From Akebia trifoliata (lineage: Eukaryota; Streptophyta; Magnoliopsida; Ranunculales; Lardizabalaceae): a DNA stretch of 64,000 nucleotides. Position 1 is the first letter of the stretch; every line of letters starts with the position of its first letter. The stretch is taken from positions 28,585,132 to 28,649,131 of the forward strand of contig CM030717.1 in assembly GCA_017979445.1 (NCBI GenBank), given 5' to 3'. The notes beneath the pieces are model-generated. The model was given only the letters and a program-made list of their open reading frames with translations. It did no database searches and was not told the origin of the DNA. Shown in pieces: positions 1 to 11,577 of the stretch. The position numbers were made by a program, and so were the translations under genes.

Positions 1-1366
1 CTTCAGCATTGCAGACCTCACAGATCACCTTCATTCTCACATTTTTACAACCCTTCATAGCCCACAAACCATCTTATTCCTACGGATCTGACTAACACAC
101 TCTTGATGACCCCATCTTGTTCCTTTATTCATCGTCACAACCACTATTTTAATGCCCACCTTCTTCTTCTTCATGTCTTCATTGTCACAACCACTTCTTT
201 GATATTCCCCTCCACCTACTTTGTTTCTTCTTTCTCTCAACCCTTCAACCCCACTTCACCATCTGTTTCCGTTCTTTTTCGCCACAACCCCACTGTCAAC
301 CTCATTCACCTCATGCATAGCAACAACCACCCTTCATCATTCAACCCCCCATAGATCACTCATCTTAGCCCTTAGCTTTCAGTTTCATCATCTCAACCCC
401 TATTCAAGGTTTCGCCATCTCACCCCCACCTTTCGGCTTTGTGCCCTTTCCCATAGCCCTCATACTATTAGTCACTACTACCCTCGTCTTCCAATTACCA
501 TCTGTGTTCGTTATTTCAATTCGAAAAAGTGGAGTAAAAGTATTGGATAATTCTGAAGGGATCCCTAACACCCAAACATTAATTTGAAGATTCGCATAAT
601 AGATCAAAAGTAAGTTTATTTTGGCTTCATGATTTATGATTCTTACTGATTTAATGGACTATTATTAGGAGATGGAGCTCAGACCTGAGCGTGTCCAATC
701 ATGAACATTGATTCGTTGAAATCATGACATTCGATCTCAGGCATAAATTCAATCGGTATTTTACGTAAAAGGTCGTTGCCTAAGATTAAGTTTTTTTTAT
801 AGATAAATTCGCATAGAATAACGATTAGGTTGATGCATGATTGCCACCATTAGAATAATATCCTACTTCCCTTGTCTTGTTTATTTATGTTAGGTTGGGA
901 ATTTTTAGTAAAATCAAATTTAAATGTCTTGCGAGGTTTTGGTGGTATGAATGTCAACACGAGAGTTAACTCACCATTTTGTGCACATTGGCACTCAAAC
1001 TCATTTTTTTTTGTGAAATTTGAGTGTCTACAAAACTCATTAATCTTTGTGCATGTTATATTTAAATTGATTTTCGATAAAAAAAAGTTGACTTACTGAT
1101 TTTATGCACGTGGCATTTATGTTAAAAATCAATTTTTTTTCAAAGCATGGCTAATGAGTTGATCTTTGCACATGATGTTCAGATTGATTTTCATTTACTT
1201 TCAAAAGGATATTCACTAACTTATGTGTATTAATTTGTAGATCAATACATGTCATATGGACTCTCTCGAAATTAAATTATTTGAAAATCATGACTTCTCC
1301 ATCTGATTTTAAAAGGATCTCTTTTATTTATTTTAAGAAAATTATGGTTGTAGAGGATAATAACGG
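1..1366. other. Unassigned intergenic DNA
   Basis: No gene is recognised. The first 500 bases are C/T-rich on the plus strand, which keeps two overlapping frames open (103-354, 221-550) without any domain; I treat these as composition effects. From 600 on the DNA is AT-rich with long T runs. The stretch around 595-620 (agatcaaaagtaagtttatt-like) resembles the late part of the Tat LTRs near 12238-12258, so an old LTR remnant is possible but not shown. Confidence 0.5.
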
Positions 1367-1890
1367 TGTGTTATCCAAACCGTACACGTGTCCAAGCCGG
1401 TTAAATGGTACATCGTGTATGCCAGTACATCCGACCCTACCCAGCAGCAGGACAGACCAAGGAAGAGACATTTAACCTGGTTGGTAGGGTAGGACAACAT
1501 TAGTGGAGACCTAGCCTTCCCGGTAGGGCAGGCCTAATCTGAGTATTTGAGTAATCTCGATTTACGCGTATCAAATATAAAAATCTCGGAAGAGATCTTA
1601 GGAATCATGGACTCAATCTCAAAAATTCCAATTTCGTTTAGGATCCTTATAATAAAAGGAAACCCTGATTCGAAAAGATGATCTATAGATGGAAGAATTA
1701 ACATAGGCTAAGGGATTTTTTTACCAATTGAATAGAGAAGGAGTTCTTATTGTTATTCTTCTAAAACTCTAACTAGAGCATCAGAGAATTCTTGGCAGGT
1801 ACCACACCGGTGCTAACAGGAGGAAAGAGGGAGCAACTTCGGATCAATAGAGCAGAGTCTATCAAAGCATCATCAGATTTCGCCCTTACA
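1367..1890 (+). repeat. Probable 5' LTR of Tat element 1
   Basis: The right end is placed at cttaca just before a primer-binding-site-like sequence. The left end is placed at tgtgttatcc because LTRs begin with TG. No second copy is present in the window to confirm either boundary, and no TSD was found. Confidence 0.5.
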
Positions 1891-1911
1891 AATTTAGCAC
1901 CGTCTGTGGGA
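1891..1911 (+). other. Primer-binding-site-like sequence
   Basis: The bases aatttagcaccgtctgtggg closely resemble the sequence following the 5' LTR in many plant Ty3/gypsy elements (consensus near tttggcgccgtctgtggga). It lies 50 bases upstream of the gag-like ATG at 1943, which fits a short leader. Confidence 0.6.
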
Positions 1912-1942
1912 ACACCACAGTAAATTATTTTCAGTCGAAACA

Positions 1943-3300
1943 ATGGTGAGATCCACTAGAACAATCAAAGTCAATGCTCCTTCACCCGTTGCACCAACTG
2001 TGGACGTAAATCTCTTGACTATGCTAGAAGGTATGAAAAAGTAGTAAGAAGAGATGCAGAAGAAAATGGACGGCTTGGTGAAACAAAACCGAAATTTGAG
2101 TCAACAAATAGAGAACCAACAAAAAGATAGGCAAGATATGCAAGGTCTCCCACCTCCTATTAGGGGTGAACATGATCGGAGTGTAGAAGCCAATTCTCAT
2201 TCATAAAACCTGAGTGTGAGGGAAATCATTGAAACTATGACTGCTACAGCAACTCGAGTGAGTCCATCATGGGTTTGACACGAGAGGATGTCAAGGATAT
2301 GATTCGGAGGGAAAATGAGACAGTAAGGAGCACGGATATAGGCATCGTGGCCACTCAGACAATTAGGGGAATTCAGAAATCGTCCTTTACGACTAAGATT
2401 TTGACGAAGGAAATCCCAAAAAAAATTGTACCACTGCGTTTCACCCCTTATTCTAAAATGAAATATCCAATCGAGCACTTATTTTACTTTCGATAGACAC
2501 TCACATCATGGAGGAAAACAAAGGCTTGATGTGTAGACTTTGCCTTTCTAGTTTGTAGGAAAACGCCTTGACTTGGTTCGACAAGTTACTACGTAGGTCA
2601 ATAGCTTCTTTTGAGGAGCTTTACATTACCTTTGTGGCGCGTTATGTCGATAATATGAAGGTTGGAAGAGATGTGGACGCTTTACTCAAAATGAGGATAC
2701 AATAAGAAGAAAGTCTTAGAGAAATTAATAAAGAGATTCAAAGAAGAAGTAATGGCCCTAAAAAGTTGTTACGAAAGACAATAGTGGCGTTTAGGAACTC
2801 TTTGCCATCTGACTCAGGGTTATATAGGTCTCTTGTGAAGAAAAGACTAGAAACATTAAGCAAAATGTTTGAAAGAGGAGAAAAGTATATCTAACTAGAG
2901 GTTGACCCTCGAAACGTAGTCAGAAAAAGCAAAGTAATACATATTGTGGCTAAGCCTAGCAAATAGCAATAGCTACAGTAGCAAAAAAGGAAAATGCTGC
3001 CTACGCAAGACAAAAAAGATATGGGATGTACTTTTTCATTTCCCCAACAAGATCTTGCCCCTCATTGTAAATGAGTCTTATTTTGAGTGGCTAGCACTAC
3101 TTCCTCGAGATCAAATAAAGTAGGATGAAAGGTACTGTGAGTACCATAAGGTGTGGATTCACACCACTAAAAGATGTCAAGCTCTAAGAGGTCTGTTGTA
3201 GAGATTTATAGAGTAGGACTTGCTAAGAGATCTATTGAGAAAAAAAAGGTAAGACCATCATCAAGATAAGAATTAAAAGCAAGAGTAGCCTCCTATTAAA
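1943..3300 (+). pseudogene. gag: gag remnant of Tat element 1
   Basis: An ATG at 1943 starts MVRSTRTIKVNAPSP and reaches a TAG at 2041. Downstream, in shifting frames, the gag core of plant Ty3 elements can be read: NALTWFDKL followed by SIASFEELYITFVARYV (about 2560-2650) corresponds to the conserved A-x-x-WF-x-x-L / S-F-x-E-L block. At about 3130-3180 a YCEYHKVWIHTTKRC segment matches the Cys/His knuckle region near the end of Tat gag proteins, with the usual Gly-His replaced by Trp-Ile-His. Stops and frameshifts exclude function. Confidence 0.75.
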
Positions 3301-3557
3301 GGGCAAGATGGAAAGGTAGCGGTGATTCATGTTGTCCTAAAGTAGGAACCCAAGAGGTCAGGGTAGGACAAGATTGATGAGAGAATAAAGAGACGGTAGG
3401 CAGAACATTTCACACACATCTACACGACTAGAAACGAACCTATAGAGCATATTGAAACACTTAGTGATCAAACAATGGCCTTTACTGAGAAGGACTTGGA
3501 AGGTGTAATGAGGCCATATTATGATACATTGGTGGTGACCCTTCAATACAGCACTTT

Positions 3558-3963
3558 TACTCTCAAGATGATTATAATTGACAACGGCAGCTCTGTCGTC
3601 ATCCTGTACACTTTAGCCTTATAGAAGATGGGCTTGAGTAAGAGTGTGATAACCCAAACAGGAGCCCCTTTGATCAAATTTGATGGAAGAACAAGTCTGC
3701 TTTGGGGTGAGATAGTCTTGCCCATGCAGGCAGGGCCTATCACTTTGATGACTAGATTTATGGTCCTCGAAGTAAACTCTCCATGCAACGTCGTTCTAGC
3801 AAGATGGTGGACGCATAAGATGAGGCTTGTCCCCTCAACGTACTACCAAGTTTTGATATTCCCAACATCACAAGGGATGTGGGACATCAAGGGAGATCAA
3901 GTGGCAGCCCAGATATGCATATTGGGTCAAAATGAGAGATCTAAAGAAAAAGCCCAGCAATAA
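3558..3963 (+). pseudogene. Aspartic protease remnant of Tat element 1
   Basis: The frame reads IIDNGSSVVILY near 3571-3606, corresponding to the D-x-GSS active-site loop of retroelement aspartic proteases, with Asp-Asn-Gly-Ser-Ser retained. A stop at 3622 follows. Beyond it a 111-codon open stretch (3628-3963) covers the flap and C-terminal part, including a run like TLMTRFMVLE. It lies between gag and reverse transcriptase, as expected. Confidence 0.75.
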
Positions 3964-4137
3964 CAATTATAACGGGGAAATTGAGATGAGTGGACCCCCA
4001 CGCTTGGAAAACATCTAAATGGTGGATATAGGGGAAGAAAGGCAAATCAAAGTAGAATTAGAATTAGACCAGAAGAGCTGAGGGATCTGACAGATTGTTT
4101 GAGGAGGAATAGGGATGTATTTGCCTGATTGATAGAA

Positions 4138-4740
4138 GAGATGCCTGGAATCAACCCTAAAGTGATCTGCCATTACTTAAATGTTGAGCTAGGTATGAAG
4201 CCGATAAAATAGAAACTGAGAAGATTGGCACCACACCTTAGGGAAGTTGTAAATGAAAAGGTGACCAAACTGATCAGGATATGGTTCATCAGGAAAGTGC
4301 AATTCCCAAACTAGATAGTGAATATAGTAGTAGTCCCACAAAAGAATGGGAAGATCAGAGTTTGTATCGATTTCACAAATTTGAATAAGGCCTGTCCAAA
4401 AGACAACTTCTTAATACCAAGAATCGATCAGTTGGTAGATACCACTTCAGGCCATGAGAGGTTATCTTTCATGGATGGTTATTCTGGCTACAATTAGATT
4501 CAACACAACCCTGAAGATCAAGAAAAGACAACTTTTATCACTAAGTAGGGACTCTACTATTACAAAGTCATGTCCTTCGGCCTAAAGAATGTAGGGGCAA
4601 CCTATTAGAGGCTAGTGACAGAGCTCTTCAAAGATCTGCTATGGAAGACTGTAGAGGTCTACATCAATGACTTACTAGTAAAAAGTAAAAAAAAAAGGAA
4701 GATCATGTTGCAGATTTGAAAGAAGTTTTATCACGTATAA
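4138..4740 (+). pseudogene. Reverse transcriptase remnant of Tat element 1
   Basis: From about 4141 the family blocks can be followed in one frame: MPGINPKVICH, then RKVQFPN, VVVPQKNGKIRVCIDF, LNKACPKDNF, MDGYSGYN, TTFITK, YYKVMSFGLKN and VEVYINDLLVKS. The catalytic Y-x-D-D box reads Y-I-N-D, so the first catalytic aspartate is lost. Five in-frame stops (4210, 4312, 4495, 4546, 4606) are all TAG. After about 4720 the frame jumps almost directly to RNase H. The connection and thumb, roughly 150 residues in relatives, appear deleted. Confidence 0.9.
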
Positions 4741-5410
4741 GGATTGAGAAGATGGGGCTGGCTCTAGTTTACACAGCACATAGAGTCTAGGTAATCATAG
4801 AGTATCCCTTGAAGTTAGTCTTGGGAAATATAGATGGGTTAAGCAGAACGGTAAAATGGGTTGTGTAGCTAGTAGAGTTTGGGCTTGAATACAAACCTAG
4901 CACTTGCTAAAAGGGCAAGCAATCGCAGATTTCTTAATTGATTTCCTCATGGAAGAAATGGCAAACCTATTAATAAAAGAGCTAGAAAATACTGAATATG
5001 GCAAGAGACAAGCAACTAGTCAGGGTGGAAGGTCTATACAGATAGATCTTCAAACCTGAAAGGGTCTGCAATAGGGGTAGTAGTACTTACTCTTGACTGT
5101 ACCAGGCTAGAGAAGACAGTCAAACTAGGGTTCAAATCGTCAAATAACGAAGCAGAGTATGAAGTAATGCTGCTCAACCTCAACATTTTGATAGGGTTGG
5201 GAATTAGAGAGGCTACAGTCTATAATGACTCCGAACTAGAGGTCAACCACATCAATAAGACGTTTGAGGCACGAAATCCCAAGATACAGTTCAACCTAGA
5301 GAAGATCAGGTCTGTCATATTCTAAGCAAGAGAAGTAAGAGTAGAGTACATACCCAGAATGGATAACAAACATGCAGATGCGCAAGCCTTCCTATACTCA
5401 ATGCTAGGAG
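4741..5410 (+). pseudogene. RNase H region with archaeal-type RNase H remnant
   Basis: The first part (about 4745-4940) carries EKMGLALV, a PLKLVLG-like block and VEFGLEYKPST, which match the end of the first RNase H / connection region. The second part (about 5035-5400) reads VYTDRSSN, then SSNNEAEYEVMLLNLNIL, NDSELEVNHI and YIPRMDNKHADAQA. This is the archaeal-type RNase H characteristic of the Tat lineage. Catalytic D, E and D positions are recognisable, though the first is in TDRSS instead of the usual VDGSS. Stops and frame changes break it. Confidence 0.85.
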
Positions 5411-6741
5411 AGTGAGACAAGAGAGAGCTCCTACTCGACTACCAGTGAAGGCCATTGATCGATGAACATGAACTAGTCATTATGGTAACTTTAGTGAGGA
5501 ATCAAGGGTTGATGAACCCAATCGTTGCCTTCTTTCAGTCAGGGCAACTGCCTAATGATCCTAAGGAAGCAAGATGCGTAAAAGTCAAAATAGAGAGATA
5601 TACTATCCTGGATAGTCAATTGTACAAGAAATCTATGGGTGGACCACTCTTACTCTGCCTAGTGCCAGAAAAAATAAAAGAGGTTTAAAGAGAGGTCCAT
5701 GAAGGAGATTGTGGTAATCACTCTAGTGCAAGATTGTTGGCATATGAAGTACTCTCCTAAGGGTATTTTTGGCCATATTTGCAAAAGAATGTTTCCATGT
5801 ATGTCAAGCACTGTGACAATTTCAGAGACACGAAAGAATTATCCGACAACCAGCAGTACAACTCAATTCCCTAGTGAACCATTGGCCTTCGCATAATGGG
5901 AAATAGATTTGGTAGGTCTGCTACCCAGAGTACCAGAGAATCTAACCTTCTTGCTAGTGGTTACGGATTACTTCATGAAGTAGGCATTAACACTTCCTCT
6001 AGCTAGGATTCGTCAGTAAGAAGTACAGAAGTTCATTGGGATAACATAATCTATCGCTTTGGTTTACCTTGCACAATAGTATCAGATAATAGAAGATAGT
6101 TCTCAAGTGAGCAGATCAAGGCTTTCTATAAAGAACACAGGATACCGCAGTTATTCTCTTCGTCGCAATATCTGCTGGGCAATGGTCAAGCTAAAGTCAC
6201 AAACAAAGTAGTTATCGATATACTATAAAAGATGTTAGGAGAAGCAAATGGTAAGTGGACAACAGTCCTGCACGAAGTATTATGGGCTTACATGACAACT
6301 GCTAGAACCTCCACAGGATCATCCCCATTCGCCATGGCTTATGGAATGAAAGCAGTAATACACACAGAAAGCAACTTCCCCACGACTAGATCAAAAGTGA
6401 TCCAAACTGATTAGAACAACAAGAAACTAGTAGCAGAGCTAGACTTGTTTGAAGAGAATCAAAATGCAGTACTAGTAAGGCTAGATAGTTATCATTAGAA
6501 GCTGCAAAATTACTTTAACAAAAAGGTCTACCACATGCAGTTCAATGAAGAAGACTTAGTGTTATACAAAGTATTTCAGAATACAGAAGAGCTGAATAGT
6601 GGGAAATTAGGTCCAAATTGGGAAGGGCCATACAGAGTGATAAAAATTGGCCAAAAGGGGATCTATTATTTGTCTACAATGTCCGATAAAAAGTTTTCTA
6701 GATCATGGAACACCTGTAACCTCAAAAGATATTATCAATAA
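5411..6741 (+). pseudogene. Integrase remnant of Tat element 1
   Basis: The N-terminal part (5455-5690) reads as the linker preceding the zinc domain. HEGDCGNHS and WPYLQKNVSMYVKHCDNF give the H-H-C-C type zinc-binding region across a frame change near 5690-5830. The catalytic core follows: DLVGLLPRVPE and VTDYFMK (5905-5980), FGLPCTIVSDN (6058-6090), then GNGQAKVTNK, WTTVLHEVLWAYMTTARTST, and SPFAMAYGMKAVI. The C-terminal part (6535-6741) reads VLYKVFQ, KLGPNWEGPYRVIKI and ends NLKRYYQ, the usual Tat integrase ending. Several stops interrupt it. Confidence 0.88.
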
Positions 6742-6787
6742 AAGAAATTTCCTTTGATTGTTGGTAACTTGTGCATGGAAATACATT

Positions 6788-7320
6788 GGTTGGACCTTTT
6801 TGGGGGTCAAGGTCTTCGTGGTTCTACTTTGTCTTAATTGATAGAGTATGAAGCTGGTCATGACCCTGTTGTGCCCTGAGTGGCAAAGCAATGGTTGGGC
6901 CTCTTTGGGGGTCAGGGTTTTCGTGGTTCTACTCTGTCTTAATTAACAAAGTATGGAGCTGGTCACAACCCTACTCTGTCCTGAGTGACAGAGTAATGGT
7001 TGGGCCTTTTGGGGGTCAAGGTCTTCATGGTTCTACACTATCTGAATTGATAAAGTATGGAGCAAGTCGCAACCCTACTTTTTCCTAAGTGGCAGAGCAA
7101 TGGTTGGGCCCCTTTGGGGGTCAGGATCTTCGTGGTTCTACTTTGTTTTAATTGACAGAGTATGGAGCTGGTCGCGACCCTGTTCTATCCTAAGTAGCAG
7201 AGCAATAGTTGGGCCCCTTTGAGGGTCAGGCTCTTTGTGGTTCTACTCTGTCTTAATTGATAAAATATGAAGTTGGTCACAACCCCTACTCTATCCTAAG
7301 TGGCATAACACTGAATTGGA
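6788..7320 (+). repeat. 105-bp minisatellite in the 3' region of Tat element 1
   Basis: The motif ggttggnccnnnttngggggtc recurs at 6788, 6893, 6998, 7102 and 7207, with a decayed start near 7314. This gives about five units of 104-105 bp. Each unit also holds gtggttctactntgtcttaattga and a gagtatggagctggtc-like block. The array starts 47 bases after the integrase stop, the place where Tat elements commonly carry variable tandem repeats. Confidence 0.92.
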
Positions 7321-7975
7321 CCCCTTTTAGGGGGAAGGACTTAGAGACATTTCTCTATCTTAAATGATATAGTGACATATAGCCTAAACCTGTGCTTCTT
7401 AAGATCCTAAGTTATCTACACTGCATTAAGTAAATAATTCAAAGCATATACTCCCAAAAAAGGTTTTACCCAAGGTTGCAAAAGAAACTTGAGGTAGAAC
7501 TTGGGGGGGAAGAAGTAGGGATGCAATGGTCAGAACAAACTTGTGTTAGAAAGTTTGCTAGAAGTATGAGAAGCTCTATAGAACAAACTAATGTTAGAAA
7601 GTTTGTTAGAGCAAAGTGTAAGCTCGGTTTGTTCAGCGCGAGGTTTTTCTTGAAGTGTAAGTTTGTTACAAAGAAGATTAAGATTTCACATGGAAAATTT
7701 TTGATTAATTATACTGTAGTGATTCAACTAAGTTACAACAAAGAGCATAATAATTCATGTGAAAATAAAAATTATATAGAAAATTGAGTACACAAAGAAA
7801 GATCATAGTTATAAAGCAAAATTTTTCATTAAGTATGAAAAATATATATACAACGAAGTCCTAGGAAAGGATAGTACAAAAGAAAAGCAAAGTAAAACAA
7901 GACCAAAGGAAAAAACAACTATTCAATAGGAGGAATCTGGTCAGAAGGAGGCAAGCCCTCAATAGGATTGGGTCA
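7321..7975 (+). other. Non-coding 3' region of Tat element 1
   Basis: AT-rich, no gene recognised. A purine-rich run near 7500-7520 (ttgggggggaagaagtaggg) could be a decayed polypurine tract, but no LTR matching 1367-1890 follows it. The open frame at 7476-7787 has no recognisable domain. Confidence 0.5.
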
Positions 7976-8092
7976 ATGTAGACACCTAATTTTTGTACCA
8001 CCTGATTAATCAACTCGTCAAATCAATTGTGACAATTCCCAATAATGGATAAATATTCTAAAGTTTTATTTGTTACTAAATGTGTTTTTAAA
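7976..8092 (+). repeat. Truncated Tat LTR start
   Basis: About 117 bases match the first bases of LTR A and LTR B (tgtagacacc, cctgattaatcaactcgtca, cccaataatggat, ttgttactaaatgtgttt). The match stops at 8092 and the sequence continues directly as the 3' region shared with 17747 onward, marking a deletion or recombination joint. Confidence 0.85.
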
Positions 8093-8094
8093 TC

Positions 8095-9809
8095 TATAAT
8101 GTGTATTTTTCCCCCTTACATTAAGGGCATTTTTTCTAAAAAGTGTGTTCAATTATCTCTAGTGCAATGTTTCTTATCAAACTAGGGGTATTTTTATACT
8201 CAAACTTGATCAATATTAATCCTAAAGGATAATGAGAACCCCGTATTTAATATTACCCTCTTGATAGCAATTTTTTGAAAATCCCTGAGGTTCAAAGGAA
8301 ATTAAAATTCAGGTTTTAAGTTCATAAAACTTTTGAAAAAATCTTGACGTTTAAACAAAAGCGTTTCTGATATCATATTTAGTTTTGCCCAGAGAATAAC
8401 TCATTATTACCCTTTCACCTAGAATAAGAGATAGGGCATTCTGTCTTTCTCCGATTTCTTCTCAGATTTATTCATTCATTCTCAGATTCATTCATTCTTC
8501 CCCAGATTCGTTCATTCTGTCCTAGATTCATTCAGTATTTCCCAAATTCATTCATTCTCTCCCAGATTCTCCAAATTTGTTCATTTTTTCCCAGATCCAT
8601 TCATTATTTTCCAGATTCATTCATTTTTTCTCAGATTCACTCCACCGCCAAAGGTTTTCTCAGGATTTTGCTCAGATACCGTCGAGGGTTTCTCAAATTT
8701 TGCTCAGTTACCGTCGAGGGTTTTCTCGAATTTTATTCAAATTATGCTCAGATACAGTCGAGGTTTTCTCGGAATTATGCTCAAATGCCGTCAAGGGTTT
8801 TCTCAGAATTATGCTTAGATACCGCTGAGGGTTTCTCAAATTTTGCTCAGTTAACGTCGAGGGTTTTCTCGGATTTTGCTCAGATTATGCTTAGATACCG
8901 CCGAGGGTTTTCTCAGAATTATGCTCAGATGCTGCCAAAGGTTTTCTCGTAATTATGCTCAGATACCGTCAAGGGTTTTCTCAAAATTTTGCTCAGTTAC
9001 CGCCGAGGGTTTGTTCGGATTATGCACAGATACCGCCGAGGTTTTCTCGGAATTATGCTCAGATGCCACTGAGGGTTTTCTCAGAATTATGTTAAGATAC
9101 CGCCGAGGTTTTCTCGGAATTATGCTCAGATGCCGCCTAGGATTTTCTCAAAATTTTGCCCAGATACCATCGAGGGTTTGCTAGAATTATGCTCAGATAC
9201 TGCAAAGGATTTTCTCAGAATTATGTTCAGATGTTGTCGAGGATTTTCTCGAAATTATGCTCAAATACCGTCGAGGGTTTTCTCGAATATTGTTCAAATG
9301 CCGCCGAGGGTTTTCTCGGAATTATGCTCAGATACCGTCGAAGATTTTCTCAAATTTTTCTCAGATGCCGCCAAGAGTTTTTTTGAAATTATGCTCAGAT
9401 GCCGCCGAGGGTTTTCTCAAAATTATGCTCAGATACTATCGAGGGTTTTCTTAGAATTATGTTTAGATACCGCCGAGGATTTTCTCAGATTATGTTCAGA
9501 TTTTACTCAGTTTTCGCTCAAATCCCCTGAGATTTATCTCAGATTTCAAGTGTACACACTTGCACATTTAGTTAAGGAGAATTTTTTAAAATTCAAGGAT
9601 TTGACACCGTCAGTGACAGCTCGCGCTCAAGGACCTGACAACTTTTACTTCGGGAAAAGTTTTACCTTGAAGGATCCGAATGCCCTGACGAATTACTAAG
9701 TCAGGCTGCAAAATGAACTATCACTAGCTTTGGCATTCAGATATCGCATTATCTACCAAAATAGATTTGCTATGTAGTTAGCTTCAACTCTCTACCAAAG
9801 AGGGGCATC
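8095..9809 (+). repeat. Tat 3' region, copy 1, with 34-37-bp minisatellite
   Basis: Colinear with 17747-19301. It holds a simple (cagattcattcattc)-like stretch at about 8455-8640. Then come roughly 25 degenerate units of 34-37 bp (tttctcagaattatgctcagatnccgccgaggg) from about 8650 to 9510. Because the unit length varies around 34-37, consecutive units rotate through all frames and keep long ORFs open; these are not genes. The last 300 bases lead to a polypurine tract. Confidence 0.9.
9794..9809 (+). other. Polypurine tract before LTR A
   Basis: accaaagaggggcatc sits immediately upstream of the LTR start tgtagacacc. The same tract precedes LTR B (19286-19301) and, on the minus strand, the LTR start at 34005. 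Confidence 0.85.
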
Positions 9810-11577
9810 TGTAGACACCCCATTTTGGCACTCGCCTGATTAATTAATTCGTCAGCCCGATTGCGACGGTTCCCAATGATGGATGAATATTCCAATATTT
9901 TTTGTTTGTTACTACATATGTTTCAGAAATTTGGATAAGGTATCTCAAACAAACAAAACTTTAGAAACTACGCTACGCTAATAAAATATGACCCAAAAAT
10001 ATATAAATCATCATTTTTAGACAAAAAGAAGTATTACAAGAAAAATCACTAAAAATGATCAAATTACCAAAATACCCTTACTATCAAAACATCCCTAGAG
10101 CCTATACTACGCTTAGGAAAATCCTTTCGAACACATAAAACAACAAACTAAAATCAAATAAACTGTTTCGTCAATTTTCACAAAATTTGACAAAATTACA
10201 AAAATGCCCTTCATAGAGTCACGACTATTTCACACTGAAAATCCATAAATGACACAAATTGATATTCTTACTAAATTCCTTATAAAAAACCGATTCCAAA
10301 ACGTCGAAAAACGACCTAGAAACACAAAAGTCCTCTTCGGGGGTAAAACGATAATTTTTCAACACTAAAAATTCAAATTTTCAAAATTAATAATTAAAAC
10401 ATTAATTAATGTAAAGTGAAATCTTAATAAATTAAATTAAAAATTTTAAACAATTAAAACCAATTAGTTAAGCTTATGGGCCAAATTTTCAATAGTGGCC
10501 CATTTAAGTGGGAGCCCACCTGACATTTATTAAAAGACCCCTCCATTTGGGGGCCCAAATAAGTAAAGATATAATTAAGGGGGTTCTCTCAAAAACTTAA
10601 AAAATATATTCTTTCATTGTACGTAAGAATGGAAATCCTAATTTAAAATCCTAATTCAAATCCTAATTAAACAACTTAGGTGTTGTTTGTTAAACCGAAA
10701 AAAATAAGTGTTGAATAGCATTAAACGCTGAAACTTATAAGCACTGAATTTAAGTGCTGAAAAAGTTGTTTGTTTAGATGCAGAATTATGTTTGTTACTG
10801 TAGACACCCCATTTTTGTATCCGCCTGATTAATCAACTCGTCAACCCGATCGCAATGATTCCCAATGATGGATGTGTATTCCGTTGCTTTATTTTGTTAC
10901 CAGATGTGTTTCAGAAATCCGGATGAGGTATCTCAAACTAACAAAACTTTAGAAACCACGCTACGCTAGGAAAAAACGACTCCAGAAACATAGAAATCAT
11001 CATTTTTCAGATAAAAAGAAGCTTCACGATAAAAATCACTAAAAAACTATCAAATTACCAAAATACCCCTAACATCAAAACAACCTAGAGCCTACATTAC
11101 GCTTAGGAAAACCCATTCAAACACATAAAATAATAAATCGAAACCAAATAAATCGTTTAGCCAATTTTCACAGAATTCGACAAAATTACGAAAATGCCCC
11201 TCATAAAGTTCACAACCATTTCACACAAAAAAATTCATAAATGACACAAACTAATATTTCCATTGAATTTCTTACGAAAAATCAATTCTAAAACATCCTA
11301 AAACATTAAAAACCGACTTAAAACGTGAAAAGTCCTCTCCGGGGGCAAAACAGTAATTTCATAATTTTCATAATTAAAAAATTCGAAATTAATAAATAAA
11401 AAATTAAATAATTAAAGTGAAACATTAATAAAATTAATTTTAAAATATGAACAAAAAATTCGATCAATCAGGCTTTCAGGCAAAATTGTTGAGGGTTCGT
11501 AAGATATTTCTTTAAGGACCTTTCCATTTGGGAGTCCAAAGAATTAAAGATATAATAGAGAGGGGTTCTCCAAAAAT

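Larger units (their letters stand above)
1367..7975 (+). mobile_element. Decayed Ty3/gypsy Tat-lineage LTR retrotransposon (element 1)
   Basis: Remnants of gag, protease, reverse transcriptase, RNase H and integrase lie in the order expected of Ty3/gypsy elements. They are followed by a long non-coding 3' region with tandem repeats. The RNase H carries the SNNEAEYE signature typical of the archaeal-type RNase H of the plant Tat lineage. Every domain is broken by stops, frameshifts or deletions, so the copy is dead. A probable 5' LTR and primer-binding site are present. No 3' LTR is recognised, because the element is cut at 7976 by the start of another Tat LTR. The exact left end is uncertain. 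Confidence 0.85.

Noticed and set aside
103..607. ORFs on both strands at the left edge
   Set aside because: Pyrimidine-rich composition, no domain, no homologous family recognised, overlapping frames equally open.
7476..7787. 103-codon plus-strand ORF
   Set aside because: Lies in the Tat 3' region, contains imperfect internal repeats (agaacaaactngtgttagaaagtttg), no domain.
8577..9699. Long overlapping ORFs including the largest of the window (9130-9699, 189 codons)
   Set aside because: They follow a 34-37-bp tandem repeat in non-coding Tat 3' sequence, occur in all three frames and have no domain; the same happens at 18156-19022.
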